A stretch of DNA of 64,000 nucleotides from Rhodanobacter panaciterrae (GCF_014651895.1 NZ_BMXT01000001.1:1860001-1924000); one strand, 5' to 3'; positions 52,545-62,171 are shown, numbered from the stretch's first letter. Program-made: numbers and translations. Notes: generated by a model not told the origin, from the letters alone.

Positions 52545-53030
52545 ATGTTCAGGGACTCATTGCTTGCAATGGCTGTTGCACTGTTCTGCCTATCAACAAC
52601 AGCCGTCTGCCAGGAAGCAGCCACGCAGGCTCCGGGCTGGGACCCATCAGAATTTCAGCTTGATAAGGATGGCCCTTGCAGTTTTGAGCTAGGCGCAGCT
52701 TCTTCTTTGATAAAAATACGTGATTCCGGTCAAAGTAGAGAAAAAGTCATCAGTACTCTCCCACCCAGGGGGCAATCTGATAGCAACCCTTCCGTATCGA
52801 CCATGTATTCCGTATTGGATGATATCTATGGGAATCCAACTGTCGCGAGATTTCCCTATTTTGCCTATCGAAATATCACATGCATGCGTCGCCATATGGG
52901 AAAGCCGATACCACCAAATTTTTCTTCAGTCGCGCCTCAAGTGATGGCGTGTCAGAGCAAGTTTGGTATGGAGGCATCCGACCATCTGATCAGTTGCATC
53001 CAAGCCGCTGTTGAAGGCAAAGCACCATAA
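52545..53030 (+). CDS. Unrecognised secreted protein with four cysteines, AT-richer than neighbours
   Basis: A 161-residue protein with signal peptide (about 1-22, ending AVCQ). The mature part has four Cys (in GPCSFEL, NITCMRR, VMACQSK and LISCIQ), which could form two disulfides. I recognise no family. A strong AGGAGG precedes the start. The stretch 52680-52940 is clearly richer in A and T, with codons such as ATA, AGA and AAA that are rare elsewhere in the window, so recent transfer is possible. It follows the histidine phosphatase gene by 38 bp. Confidence 0.7.
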   Translation: MFRDSLLAMAVALFCLSTTAVCQEAATQAPGWDPSEFQLDKDGPCSFELGAASSLIKIRDSGQSREKVISTLPPRGQSDSNPSVSTMYSVLDDIYGNPTVARFPYFAYRNITCMRRHMGKPIPPNFSSVAPQVMACQSKFGMEASDHLISCIQAAVEGKAP

Positions 53031-53061
53031 GTGCTGGGGTCATGTCGAGTTCCGCACCACC

Positions 53062-53376
53062 TCACCGATCATCCTGCGTCCAGATCGTCCCCTCCTCCTC
53101 GCGCACCGGAAAACTGGCGATCGGCTCGTACGCCGGCGGCTTCGTCACCGCACCAGTACGCAGATCAAAACGCGCCCCATGCCGCGGACACTCCACTTCG
53201 AATCCATGTACCTCGCCGCCGGCCAGATCGCCGCCGTCATGCGTGCAGGTGTCCTCGACCGCGTACAGCGCGCCGTCGATGTTGTAGACCGCGATCGGCG
53301 TGTCGCCGTCCCACACCACCTTGAATTCGCCCGGAAGAAGCTCGCTGCGTGTGCCGACTTTCACCCAGCCGTTCAT
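53062..53376 (-). CDS. Rieske [2Fe-2S] ferredoxin-like protein
   Basis: A 104-residue soluble Rieske protein. The cluster ligands are C44 and H46 (CTHDGG) and C63 and H66 (CPRHGARF). The size and motif spacing match the ferredoxin components of non-heme oxygenases or NirD-like proteins. Its partner is not in the window. The start overlaps the stop of the upstream GNAT gene in ATGA, so the two are cotranscribed. Confidence 0.93.
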   Translation of the reverse strand: MNGWVKVGTRSELLPGEFKVVWDGDTPIAVYNIDGALYAVEDTCTHDGGDLAGGEVHGFEVECPRHGARFDLRTGAVTKPPAYEPIASFPVREEEGTIWTQDDR

Positions 53377-53921
53377 GTCGACGGCTCGGCGAGGTCCTTG
53401 ACCAATACTTCGAAGCGCAGGTCGTCGCGGCGGGGAATGCCGAAGCGTTCGTCGCCATAAGGAAACGGCTTGGTGATGCCGGTGCGCTGATAACCGCGGC
53501 GCTCGTACCACGCGATCAGCTCGGCGCGGACATCGATCACCGTCATCCGCATGACCGGAAGTTTCCATTCGTCGCGCACGATGCGTTCGGCTTCGGCCAG
53601 CACGGCCTTGCCAAGGCCGGCGCTCTGCAGGTCGGGACGCACCGTGAACATGCCGAAATAGCCGCCACCGTCCTGTTCGCAGATGTGCGCACAAGCCAGC
53701 CATTGGCCATCGCGCTCGGCGATGACGACACGGCTGCGCGGCCGTTCGATATCCTGACGCAACACCTCCGGATCGATACGGTTGCCGTCGAGTATGTCGG
53801 CTTCGGTGGTCCAGCCTTTGCGGCTGGAATCGCCGCGATACGCGGAGGTGACCAGTTCGACCAGGGCCGGAATGTCGTCGATGGTGGCGGCGCGATAGTG
53901 CAAAGGCAGTAGTGTGTTCAT
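53373..53921 (-). CDS. GNAT acetyltransferase
   Basis: A 182-residue Acetyltransf_1 protein. MFTVRPDLQSAGLGKAVLAEAE is motif A with the acetyl-CoA pyrophosphate loop (QSAGLG), and AELIAWYERRGYQRTG is motif B. The substrate is unknown. It is the first gene of a two-gene operon with the Rieske protein and is divergent from the second M13 peptidase gene. Confidence 0.9.
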   Translation of the reverse strand: MNTLLPLHYRAATIDDIPALVELVTSAYRGDSSRKGWTTEADILDGNRIDPEVLRQDIERPRSRVVIAERDGQWLACAHICEQDGGGYFGMFTVRPDLQSAGLGKAVLAEAERIVRDEWKLPVMRMTVIDVRAELIAWYERRGYQRTGITKPFPYGDERFGIPRRDDLRFEVLVKDLAEPST

Positions 53922-53990
53922 GCCGCGATGATAATGCCCATGCGCCCCGCGTCACCATGATCTGCAGCAACCCCCGGCAACGGCCACCCG

Positions 53991-54009
53991 TGACCTTCGA
54001 CACTGTCTG
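53991..54009 (+). promoter_or_regulatory. 19-nt element shared with the first M13 peptidase gene, copy 2
   Basis: TGACCTTCGACACTGTCTG differs from the copy at 7183-7201 by one base. It carries the same GACA-C-TGTC palindrome and ends 85 bp before the M13 start. Here the putative -35 reads TCGACA, so the conserved feature is the palindrome rather than a perfect promoter. Confidence 0.5.
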
Positions 54010-54094
54010 GCACCCTGCTCCACTGCCTACGGTGCAGGATCTGTCTGCCCATGACGGGCAACACATGCGCGATTGCGCGAACCAGGGAGAACCC

Positions 54095-56131
54095 ATGAAA
54101 CATCGACTCGTGAAACCGCTGGCGTTTGCCGTAGGCATGGCCTTGTGCACCGGCGCGCTCGCCGCGCCCTCCAGCGTGTTCAACGTGCAGGAGATCGACA
54201 GCACGATCAACGCCTGCAGCGACTTCAACGGCTTCGTCAACGCGAAGTGGGTAGCGGCGAATCCGATCCCCGCCGACCGCACGCGCTGGGGCTCGTTCGA
54301 CGAACTGCGCGAGGCCAGCCTCAACGTGCAGCACAAGATCGTCGACGATGCCGCCAGCCGCGCTGCCAAGGCCGCGCCCGGCTCGATCGAGCAGAAGATC
54401 GGTTACCTGTACGCCTCCGGCATGGACGAGGCCGCCATCAACAAGGCCGGCTTCGATCCGATCAAGCCGCAGCTGGCACGCATCGATGGCCTGAAGAACA
54501 GCGCCGACGTGGTCGGCTACATCCGCGACAGCTATGCGCAGGGCGAGCCGGTGCTGTTCCGTTTCGGCGGCAATGCCGACTACAAGAATTCGAACAACGA
54601 GATCGCCTACGCCGGCCAGGGTGGACTCGGCCTGCCGACCACCGACTACTACAGCAAGCCGGAATTCGAAAAGATCCGTACCGCCTACGTGGCGCATATT
54701 GCCAAGCTGCTCGAGCTCGCCGGCGTCAGCGCGACCGCTGCACGGCAGCAGGCCAAATCGGTGCTGGCCTTCGAGACACGCCTCGCAGCAGCTTCGCTGG
54801 CACGGGTGGAGATGCGCAAGCCGGAGAACAACTACCATTTCGTCAGCATTGCCGATGCCGACAAGGTGACGCCGAGCTTCGACTGGGCTGCGTTCTTCAA
54901 GGCACAGGGCGCCGACGTGAAGGACGGCTTCTCGCTGTCGCAGCCGAAGTTCTTCGCCGAAGTGCAGAAGATGCTCGGCGATGTACCGCTTGCCGAATGG
55001 CAGGCCTATTTCCGCTACCACGCGATCGACGGGGCGGCGCCTTACCTGTCGACGCCGTTCCAGCAGGAAGACTTCGCGTTCGGCGAGCGCACCCTCAACG
55101 GCCAGAAGGAAATGCAGCCGCGCTGGAAGCGTGTGCTGGGCACCACCAATGGCGGAATGGGCATGGCGCTGGGTCAGCTGTACGTGGCCCACAATTTCTC
55201 GCCGGACTCCAAGCAGCGCGCCCAGGAACTGGTCGACAACCTGCGCGCCGCGTACAAGACGCGCATCGAGAACCTGCCGTGGATGAGCGATGCCACCAAA
55301 AAGAAGGCACTCGAGAAGTGGGCCACCTTCGTGCCGAAGATCGGCTACCCGGACAAGTGGCGCGACTGGTCGGGTCTCACGCTGACACCGGACAACTACT
55401 ACGCCAACGTGCAGGCAGCGGCCAAATTCAACTACGACTACCGGATCGCGAAAATCGGCAAGCCGGTGGACCGCAGTGAATGGGGCATGACGCCGCAGAC
55501 GGTGAACGCCTATTACAGCCCGCAGCAGAACGAGATCGTGTTTCCCGCGGCGATCCTGCAGCCGCCGTTCTTCGACGCCAAGGCGGATGACGCGATCAAC
55601 TACGGCGGCATCGGTGCGGTGATCGGCCACGAGATGGGCCACGGCTACGACGACCAGGGCAGCAAGTTCGACGCCCAGGGCAACAACGTCAACTGGTGGA
55701 CCGAGGCCGACCGCAAGGCATTCGAGGAGCGCACCACGAAGCTCGCTGCCCAGTTCGACGGCTACGAGCCGCTGCCCGGCAAGCACGTCAACGGCCAGCT
55801 CACCATGGGCGAGAACATCGGCGATCTCGGTGGCCTGAATGCGGCGTACACCGCGCTGCAGATGGCACTGTCGAAAAACCCGGCCGAGGCGAACAGGAAG
55901 ATCGACGGCTACACCCAGGACCAGCGCTTCTTCCTCAACTGGGCGCGCGTGTGGCGCGGCAGTATCCGACCCGAGGCGCAGCTCACCCTGCTCAACACCG
56001 ATCCGCACGCACCGGCGCAGTTCCGCGCGATCGGTGCGCCGTCGAACATGCCGGAGTTCGCTCAGGCGTTTCAGTGCAAGCCCGGCAATGCGATGGTGCG
56101 TTCGCCCGAGACGCAAGTGAAGATCTGGTAA
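54095..56131 (+). CDS. pepO: M13-family (neprilysin/PepO) metallopeptidase, soluble secreted paralogue
   Basis: A 678-residue zinc endopeptidase. The signal peptide (about 1-24, ending ALAA) has no lipobox, so unlike the paralogue at 7325 it should be free in the periplasm or secreted. The zinc site is H512-E513-xx-H516 (VIGHEMGHG) with E573 (ENIGDLGG). Long stretches agree with the paralogue, for example NGFVNAKWVAANPIP and YPDKWRDWSGL, showing gene duplication within the lineage. GGGAGA lies seven bases upstream of the chosen ATG. A bidirectional terminator follows. Confidence 0.95.
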   Translation: MKHRLVKPLAFAVGMALCTGALAAPSSVFNVQEIDSTINACSDFNGFVNAKWVAANPIPADRTRWGSFDELREASLNVQHKIVDDAASRAAKAAPGSIEQKIGYLYASGMDEAAINKAGFDPIKPQLARIDGLKNSADVVGYIRDSYAQGEPVLFRFGGNADYKNSNNEIAYAGQGGLGLPTTDYYSKPEFEKIRTAYVAHIAKLLELAGVSATAARQQAKSVLAFETRLAAASLARVEMRKPENNYHFVSIADADKVTPSFDWAAFFKAQGADVKDGFSLSQPKFFAEVQKMLGDVPLAEWQAYFRYHAIDGAAPYLSTPFQQEDFAFGERTLNGQKEMQPRWKRVLGTTNGGMGMALGQLYVAHNFSPDSKQRAQELVDNLRAAYKTRIENLPWMSDATKKKALEKWATFVPKIGYPDKWRDWSGLTLTPDNYYANVQAAAKFNYDYRIAKIGKPVDRSEWGMTPQTVNAYYSPQQNEIVFPAAILQPPFFDAKADDAINYGGIGAVIGHEMGHGYDDQGSKFDAQGNNVNWWTEADRKAFEERTTKLAAQFDGYEPLPGKHVNGQLTMGENIGDLGGLNAAYTALQMALSKNPAEANRKIDGYTQDQRFFLNWARVWRGSIRPEAQLTLLNTDPHAPAQFRAIGAPSNMPEFAQAFQCKPGNAMVRSPETQVKIW

Positions 56132-56155
56132 GTCACAGCCACTGAGTCACCCCCG

Positions 56156-56185
56156 AAAAGCCGCGGCCATCGAGCCGCGGCTTTT
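56156..56185. terminator. Bidirectional terminator between M13 peptidase and panE
   Basis: AAAA-GCCGCGGC-CATCGA-GCCGCGGC-TTTT is a symmetrical hairpin with U-tracts on both strands, 24 bp after the peptidase stop and 38 bp from the panE stop. Confidence 0.9.
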
Positions 56186-56223
56186 CTACAGGGATCGGCG
56201 GTATCGAGAAGTACTTGCCGTCG

Positions 56224-57159
56224 TCAGACCGATGACGCGTGCGCCCTGCCCGCCTCGTACACCTTCAGATGTGCGTAGACCACGGCGAGCAGCGAGTGTT
56301 CGTCGTGTCGCCGATCGGCGCGCGCCAGCATGTCGCCGATCACATGATCGGCCTCGATCGCGTGGCCGTGCTGCAAGTCGCGCAGCATCGACGCGGTCAG
56401 GCTCGAGCCGGCTTCGGTCAGCACGCTGCGGGCGCGCTGCATGGTCGCCTCGCCCGGCGCATGGCCGGAGCGTTCCGCCACGACCCGGCATTCCTCCAGC
56501 AGGGTGAGCGCAGCGGCGCGACCGCCGGGTGCAGCGACGATATCGCCGACCGATCCGCGCATCAGACAGGTGATGCCAGCCAGCGACGCGAGGAACACCC
56601 ATTTGTCCCACATGTCCTGCAGGATTGTGGCACTCGGACGCGCGTCGAAACCCGCATCCGCCAGACTCCGCGTGATCCGCTGCATGCGCTTGGACGCGCT
56701 GCCGTCGCGCTCGCCGAAGCTGAGGCTGTGCGACTGGTTGAGGTGCTGCACGCCACCTTGCGCATCCAGCGTGGCGGCGATCACGCACTGCCCGCCAAGC
56801 ACATGTTGCGCGCCAAATCGCGCATCCAGCAGATCCAGCTGACGCATGCCGTTGAGCAGCGGCAGGATCGCCGTATCCGGGCCGACCGCCGGCGCGATGT
56901 CGGCCATCGCCTGTTCGAGACCGTACGCCTTGCAGCTCAGCAGGATCAGATCGTATGGCGCTTGCAGATTGGCGGCCAGCACGGTCGGTGGCGCCGGCAG
57001 ATCCGCATCACCGGTCGCGCTGCGAATGGTCAGGCCGTGCTGCGCCAGCTGCGCCGCGCGTCGCTCGCGCACCAAAAATGTCACGTCGCGCCCATGTTGC
57101 AGCAAGCGCCCACCGAAATAACCACCAGTAGCGCCAGCGCCAACGATCAGGATACGCAT
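56224..57159 (-). CDS. panE: 2-dehydropantoate 2-reductase
   Basis: A 311-residue NADPH-dependent reductase. The N-terminal Rossmann motif is VGAGATGGYFGG; LLSCKAYGLEQA and DKWVFLASLAGITCL (short part DKWVFLAS) are typical of the ApbA/PanE family. It reduces ketopantoate to pantoate for coenzyme A synthesis. Other pan genes are not nearby, and the family includes paralogues with other 2-oxo substrates, so the pathway assignment is likely but not proven. The acyltransferase gene is three bases upstream on the same strand. Confidence 0.9.
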   Translation of the reverse strand: MRILIVGAGATGGYFGGRLLQHGRDVTFLVRERRAAQLAQHGLTIRSATGDADLPAPPTVLAANLQAPYDLILLSCKAYGLEQAMADIAPAVGPDTAILPLLNGMRQLDLLDARFGAQHVLGGQCVIAATLDAQGGVQHLNQSHSLSFGERDGSASKRMQRITRSLADAGFDARPSATILQDMWDKWVFLASLAGITCLMRGSVGDIVAAPGGRAAALTLLEECRVVAERSGHAPGEATMQRARSVLTEAGSSLTASMLRDLQHGHAIEADHVIGDMLARADRRHDEHSLLAVVYAHLKVYEAGRAHASSV

Positions 57160-57162
57160 GGA

Positions 57163-58077
57163 TCAATCTCCTTTCGGCGCGGGGTTTGCCGTCGTGTGCA
57201 GGCGTGCCGCCTGGGCGTCCTTCTCGCTCCACAGCGTGTTCACCCAGAACTTGATGCGCCCACGAAACGCCGCGTCTTCATCGTAATTGCCGGTCAACCC
57301 GGCCTCGATCGGAAGCTCGCGCACGTGCACACGGATATCGTGCACACGCCCGGCGATCAGATCCATCATCGTGCACGGGCCTTCCGGATAGACGATGGTG
57401 ACATCGAGAATCGCATGCAGCGCATCGCCCATCGCGTCGAGCACGAACGCCACACCGCCAGCCTTGGGCCGCAGCAAATACCGATAAGGCGAAGACTGCG
57501 CATCGTGCTTGGCCGGCGTGAAGCGGGTGCCCTCGGCAAAGTTCATCACCGACACCGGCATGTGGCGGAATTTCTCGCAGGCAAGCCGGGTCGCTTCCCG
57601 GTCCTTGCCCTGCAACTCAGGATGTCTGAGCAGGGTTTCCCGCGAATAGCGTTTCATGAACGGGAAATCCAGCGCCCACCATGCCGGCCCCAGCAACGGC
57701 ACCCAGATCAGCTGACTCTTGAGGAAGAAACGCAGGAACGGGATGCGCCGATTGAAGATCTTCTGCAACACCGGGATATCCACCCAGCTCTGGTGATTGC
57801 ACAGCACCAGGTAATTGCCGTCGCGACGAAGGCCGTCGAGCCCATCGACCTGCCAGCGTATGCGAGTGAAGACATCGAACAACGTGCTGTTGACGGCGAT
57901 CCAGCTCTCCGCAATGACGATCAGCACGCGCGAGCACGCGAGTCTGATCGCGCGTATCGGCAGCACCAGCTTGACCAGCGTGAAGGCGAACAGCGGCAAC
58001 ACATGCAGCACGATGTTGATCGTGAGCAACAGCATCGCCAGTGGTATGCGGATGAATCCGGGGAGTGAGGTGAACAT
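57163..58077 (-). CDS. YihG-like 1-acylglycerol-3-phosphate acyltransferase family protein
   Basis: A 304-residue LPLAT protein with two N-terminal membrane helices. NHQSWVD is the catalytic HxxxxD motif, FFLKSQLIWVPLLGPAWWALD (part LKSQLIWVP) and FPFMKRYSRE bind acceptor, and FAEGTRFT is motif III. The pattern closely follows E. coli YihG. It would transfer acyl chains to lysophospholipid. The ATG at 58077 was preferred over an in-frame TTG four codons earlier. It is followed three bases later by panE. Confidence 0.92.
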   Translation of the reverse strand: MFTSLPGFIRIPLAMLLLTINIVLHVLPLFAFTLVKLVLPIRAIRLACSRVLIVIAESWIAVNSTLFDVFTRIRWQVDGLDGLRRDGNYLVLCNHQSWVDIPVLQKIFNRRIPFLRFFLKSQLIWVPLLGPAWWALDFPFMKRYSRETLLRHPELQGKDREATRLACEKFRHMPVSVMNFAEGTRFTPAKHDAQSSPYRYLLRPKAGGVAFVLDAMGDALHAILDVTIVYPEGPCTMMDLIAGRVHDIRVHVRELPIEAGLTGNYDEDAAFRGRIKFWVNTLWSEKDAQAARLHTTANPAPKGD

Positions 58078-58193
58078 CAGGGTCGGCAATGATCAGGGAA
58101 TGCCCAGGAATGGCCGGTCAATCATCGCATGCGTACGGTAACCGGCAGTACTGCCATGCCGCAGCTTGCGCGCAGGCAGGCGCCGGACAGCCA

Positions 58194-59405
58194 TCACAGC
58201 TGATCGCACAGATGCACCGACATTTCTGATACGCCATCTGCGCGTTGCACCTGGAAGCGTACATTTTCGACATCGGGATCGCGCAATCGGTCGCGCAGCT
58301 GCCACAGCCGCCACTGCTTCACACTCTTGCCGTCGACAGCGATCAAGTGGTCGCCCGGATGCAGGCCTGCCTCGGCAGCGGGTGAGCCAGCCACCACCTC
58401 GCGCACGTCAATGCCTTGCAGATCGCTGCCCGCGCTCACCAGGAACAGGCCGCTGCGATCAAAGCCCTGCGTCGGCGCATCGGCGAAGGGTTCGAGGATC
58501 ATCTGCTGGTGCGCGTAGTCGAAGGTGACGCGATAGCGGGTCAGGAAGGCCGCACCCAGCAAGCCATCATGCCAGCTGGATCGCAACGTACCCTTCACTG
58601 ATAGCCCGATCACTGGTCGATCCAGTCCGATCGACGGCGATGCCGCCAGCGCGATACGCGTGCCACGTGCAAACGCATAGTGCGTATCGCCACCCATGCC
58701 GGCACCAAGCCCCATGGTCACCGTGTGCGGAAACACCTGACGCAATTGATATCGATCGATGAAGGGCTCCGGTATCAGGAAAGTCGATTTCGCGCCGAGA
58801 TCGAGCGCGGCGTGCGCCGCGATGTGCCGTCCATCCGGCAGCGTCAAGCTCACCTCGGCCATCGGCACGCCATACTTGAAGGTGATGGGAATCCGCACAC
58901 CCTTGCCGGCATAGCGCCAGGTGGCCGGATCATGCAGCGTGATGCGTCGCTGCTCGACATCGATCGTGACGACATGCTCAATGAAGAACTGCGAGCCGAT
59001 GATGCCGTCGACCCTGCGACCGCTGGTGGCCGCGAGCAGTGCGTCGTAGGGCGAAACATTCAAGCTGGCGACGTTGAGCGCGGCGGCACCGACATGCAGG
59101 GACAACGGGCCAGTCGAACCGACGCGCGTCGCTCCGGCGCCAGCACCGCTCGCCATGCCGGCCCCGCTCACAGCGAAGCCGCGCTTGCGGGCAAGTGCAT
59201 CATCGATACCCGTCGGCACCGCGCCGGTATCGAGAATGAACGTATACGTCGACGGATCGTTGCCTATTGTCACCGGCACATAGAGGCGCGCGTCGGTGTA
59301 GTCGAACGGCAGCGTGATCGCATCCACCGCCCCCGACACACCGGCATGCGCGTGACCGGCGAACAGGCACAAAACAAACACTAGCGAACCGGCAAGACCC
59401 CGCAT
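58194..59405 (-). CDS. Exported retropepsin-like aspartyl protease with PDZ domain
   Basis: A 403-residue protein with signal peptide (about 1-21, ending HAHA). Two retropepsin-like halves follow: D59 in FILDTGAVPTG and a second site ALDLGAKSTFL near residue 192 where DTG is replaced by DLG. The C-terminal PDZ domain (about 315-395) has GSPAAEAGLHPGDHLIAVDG. Such proteins are found in periplasms of Xanthomonadales and Bacteroidetes. The altered second motif might limit activity. The open frame upstream of MRGLAGSLVF is antisense to sufS and is not used. Confidence 0.87.
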   Translation of the reverse strand: MRGLAGSLVFVLCLFAGHAHAGVSGAVDAITLPFDYTDARLYVPVTIGNDPSTYTFILDTGAVPTGIDDALARKRGFAVSGAGMASGAGAGATRVGSTGPLSLHVGAAALNVASLNVSPYDALLAATSGRRVDGIIGSQFFIEHVVTIDVEQRRITLHDPATWRYAGKGVRIPITFKYGVPMAEVSLTLPDGRHIAAHAALDLGAKSTFLIPEPFIDRYQLRQVFPHTVTMGLGAGMGGDTHYAFARGTRIALAASPSIGLDRPVIGLSVKGTLRSSWHDGLLGAAFLTRYRVTFDYAHQQMILEPFADAPTQGFDRSGLFLVSAGSDLQGIDVREVVAGSPAAEAGLHPGDHLIAVDGKSVKQWRLWQLRDRLRDPDVENVRFQVQRADGVSEMSVHLCDQL

Positions 59406-59479
59406 GCTGTTGCCTCCACTCGCCGCATGCTCACGGCACCACCGGCATTCTGCACCTGTGCAAACGCAGTCGTGCACCG

Positions 59480-60724
59480 TTACATCAGCAGCTTGCGCAC
59501 CTTGAGCAAGGCGACGATGAACGCATCGATCTCCTCGCGCGTGTTGTAGAACGCCAGCGAGGCGCGCAGCGTGGCGGGTACGCCGTAGAACTGCATCAAC
59601 GGATGCGCGCAATGGTGGCCTGAGCGCACGGCGATGCCCTGCAGGTCGAGCAGGGTCGCCATGTCGGTGGCCTGCGCGCCCTCGATCAGAAACGAGATCA
59701 CCGGCTCCTTCTCCTTCGCCTCGCCGAAGATGCGCAGGCCGGGAATCTCGCGCAGGCGGTCGGTGGCGTAGGCGAGCAGGTTCTGTTCCCATGCGTGGAT
59801 TGCCTCAAAACCCACCGATTCGTAATAGTCGATCGCCGCCGCCAGGCCGACGAAGCCGGCGATGTTCGGCGTGCCGGCCTCGAACTTGTGTGGTGGCGCG
59901 GCGAACGTGGTGCCGCTGAAACGCACCTCGCGGATCATCTCGCCGCCGCCGAAGAACGGCGGCATCGCCTCCAGATGCTCACGCTTCGCCCACAACGCGC
60001 CGGTACCGGTCGGTCCAAGCATCTTGTGCCCGGTGATCGCGTAGAAATCGCAGCCCAGCGCCTGCACGTCGACCGGCCGATGCGGCATCGCCTGCGAGCC
60101 GTCGACCAGCAGCGCGATGCCGCGCTTTTTGCATTCGCGTGCGATTTCGCGCACCGGGTTGACCGTGCCCAGCACGTTGGAGACATGGGTGACGCAGGCC
60201 AGCTTCACTTCCGGCGTCAGCATCTCGAGGTACTTCTCCACGATCAGCTCGCCGCGCTCGTCGATCGGCGCGGCCTTGACCGTGGCGCCGCTGCGCGCCG
60301 CGACCAGCTGCCACGGCACGATGTTGGCGTGATGCTCCATCACCGTGGTGAGGATCGCGTCGCCGGGCTGCAGTCGCGGCAAGGCATAACTGTAGGCGAC
60401 CAGGTTGATCGCCTGGGTGGTGCCGGAGGTGAGGATCAGTTCGTTGCGCGACGTCGCGTTGATGAAACGCGCCAGCTTGTCGCGCGAGCCTTCGTAGACC
60501 GCGGTGGCTTCCTCGCCGAGCTGATGCACCGCGCGCGACACGTTTGCATTGTGCTCGCGGTAGTGCGTGTTCACCGCCTCGATCACCGACGCCGGCTTCT
60601 GGCTGGTGTTGGCATTGTCGAGATACACCAGCGGCTTGCCATGCACGCTGCGTGCAAGCAGCGGGAAATCCGCGCGGATGCGCTGGACGTCGAAGACGGT
60701 GGGAGTGCTGGTTTGTGCATTCAT
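59480..60724 (-). CDS. sufS: Cysteine desulfurase SufS
   Basis: A 414-residue class V PLP aminotransferase-like enzyme. The Schiff-base lysine is K234 (ITGHKMLGPTG) and the persulfide-forming C372 lies in RSGHHCAHP, the group II signature. It takes sulfur from cysteine for Fe-S cluster assembly by SufBCD. It lies last of the suf genes in the window, 131 bp after sufD, across a hairpin repeat. No SufE or SufU partner is seen directly downstream. Confidence 0.97.
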   Translation of the reverse strand: MNAQTSTPTVFDVQRIRADFPLLARSVHGKPLVYLDNANTSQKPASVIEAVNTHYREHNANVSRAVHQLGEEATAVYEGSRDKLARFINATSRNELILTSGTTQAINLVAYSYALPRLQPGDAILTTVMEHHANIVPWQLVAARSGATVKAAPIDERGELIVEKYLEMLTPEVKLACVTHVSNVLGTVNPVREIARECKKRGIALLVDGSQAMPHRPVDVQALGCDFYAITGHKMLGPTGTGALWAKREHLEAMPPFFGGGEMIREVRFSGTTFAAPPHKFEAGTPNIAGFVGLAAAIDYYESVGFEAIHAWEQNLLAYATDRLREIPGLRIFGEAKEKEPVISFLIEGAQATDMATLLDLQGIAVRSGHHCAHPLMQFYGVPATLRASLAFYNTREEIDAFIVALLKVRKLLM

Positions 60725-60745
60725 CTTCGACGTTTCCGGATTTTT

Positions 60746-60852
60746 GCTCCCTCCCCTGTTTGCAGGGGAGGGTCGGGGAGGGGTTCGCTCTTGATCTGAA
60801 AATCAAAAGCCTCACCCCCTCCTAGCCTCCCCCTGCAAGCAGGGGGAGGAAA
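60746..60852. repeat. Multi-hairpin CT-rich intergenic repeat between sufD and sufS
   Basis: Two similar hairpins, CCCTCCCCTG/CAGGGGAGGG (60749-60772, loop TTTG) and CCTCCCCCTG/CAGGGGGAGG (60826-60849, loop CAAG), flank complementary segments GGGGAGGGG and CACCCCCTCC and a central TTGAT...ATCAA pair. The whole 107-bp element can fold into one branched cruciform. CT-rich palindromes like this recur between genes in Xanthomonadales genomes. Confidence 0.8.
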
Positions 60853-60855
60853 AGG

Positions 60856-62171
60856 TCAAGCTGGCAATTGCGCGACCAACAGTCCCGACAGGTGCTCGCG
60901 CAACGCCTCGTTCGGCAGATCATCCAGCACCGCGCGGCAGAACGCAGCCGTCAGCAGCGCACGTGCTTCCGCCAGCGGGATACCGCGCGAGCGCAGGTAG
61001 AACAGCGAGCGCTCGTCGAGCTGGCCGACGGTAGCGCCGTGCGCGGCCTTCACCTCGTCGGCATAGATCTCCAGCTCAGGTTTGGTATCGATTTCGGCAC
61101 TGGGCGACAACAGCAGATTCTTGTTGCTGAGGCTCGCGTCACTGCCGTCGGCGCCGGGCGCCACCACGATCGCACCGCGGAACACGCCGCGCGCGCGATC
61201 ATTCGCCACTCCGCGCCAGGTCGAGGTGGACGTGGTGTTCAACGCCTGGTGACGGATCGCCAGCTGGGTATCGATATGCTGGCGACCGTGCGGCATGAAC
61301 ACGCCGCGGGTATCGAAGCGTGCGCCGTCACCGACCAACTCGGCGCGCAAGTCGTGACGCACCAGGGCACCGCCAAGCTCCAGCGCATGCAGCATCGCGT
61401 GAGCACGCGCGTGCAGACGCACGCTGCTGCGACGCATCAGGCTGGTAGCAATCGCGACGTTCTGCAGTACGGTATGGTGCAGTTGGGCGCCTTCGCGCAG
61501 TTCGATGTCGCTGACCACGGTGGCCAGCTGCGCCGGCTCAGCGTCGGAAACATGCTGCTCGATCAGGCTCAGCTTGGCACCTTTGCCCAGCTCGATCACG
61601 TTGCGCAGGTGCCAGGCGAGTTCGACGTCGGCAACCGCACCGACGAACACCAGCTGCACCGGTGCAGCGACCTTCACGCCGGCGGCAACGCGCAGCATCA
61701 CACCCTCGGCAGCACTGGCGGCGTTGATCCGGGTAAACACGTCGCCCACTTCTCGGGTATCACCGATCAAAGCCGGCCGCGACAACACGAAGCGCAACGG
61801 CTCCGCGTCATCGTGCAACACCTGCGACAACGGCTGCAGGGTCAATCCGGCCGGCAGCGCATCCAGTGCCGACAGATCGGCCCGGAACACGCCGTTGACG
61901 AATACCAGCCGCGGTCCGTCGACACCGGGCAACGCGAACGTCGACGCCGCCACCACACGCGATGTCGCACCATCATCGCCACGGGCAAAGCGGCGCTGGC
62001 CGAGCGCACGCAGCGCGGTGTATTTCCACGCCTCCACCCGTGTATCGGGCAGCCCGCCGGCGGCGAACGCCGCGCGATTCTCATGCCGTGCCGCATCCAG
62101 CCAGGCGATGCCGCTGGCCGGCAGCGGCGCATCGAACAGGGACTCGACCAACGGCAGTGGCGCCGGCTGGC

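Noticed and set aside
54009..54024. Sigma-54 promoter suspected from TGGCAC before the second M13 gene
   Set aside because: The -12 part is TCCA rather than TTGC, so the consensus fails.
53918..56116. 732-codon open frame on the minus strand
   Set aside because: It is antisense to the second M13 peptidase, which has intact zinc motifs on the other strand.
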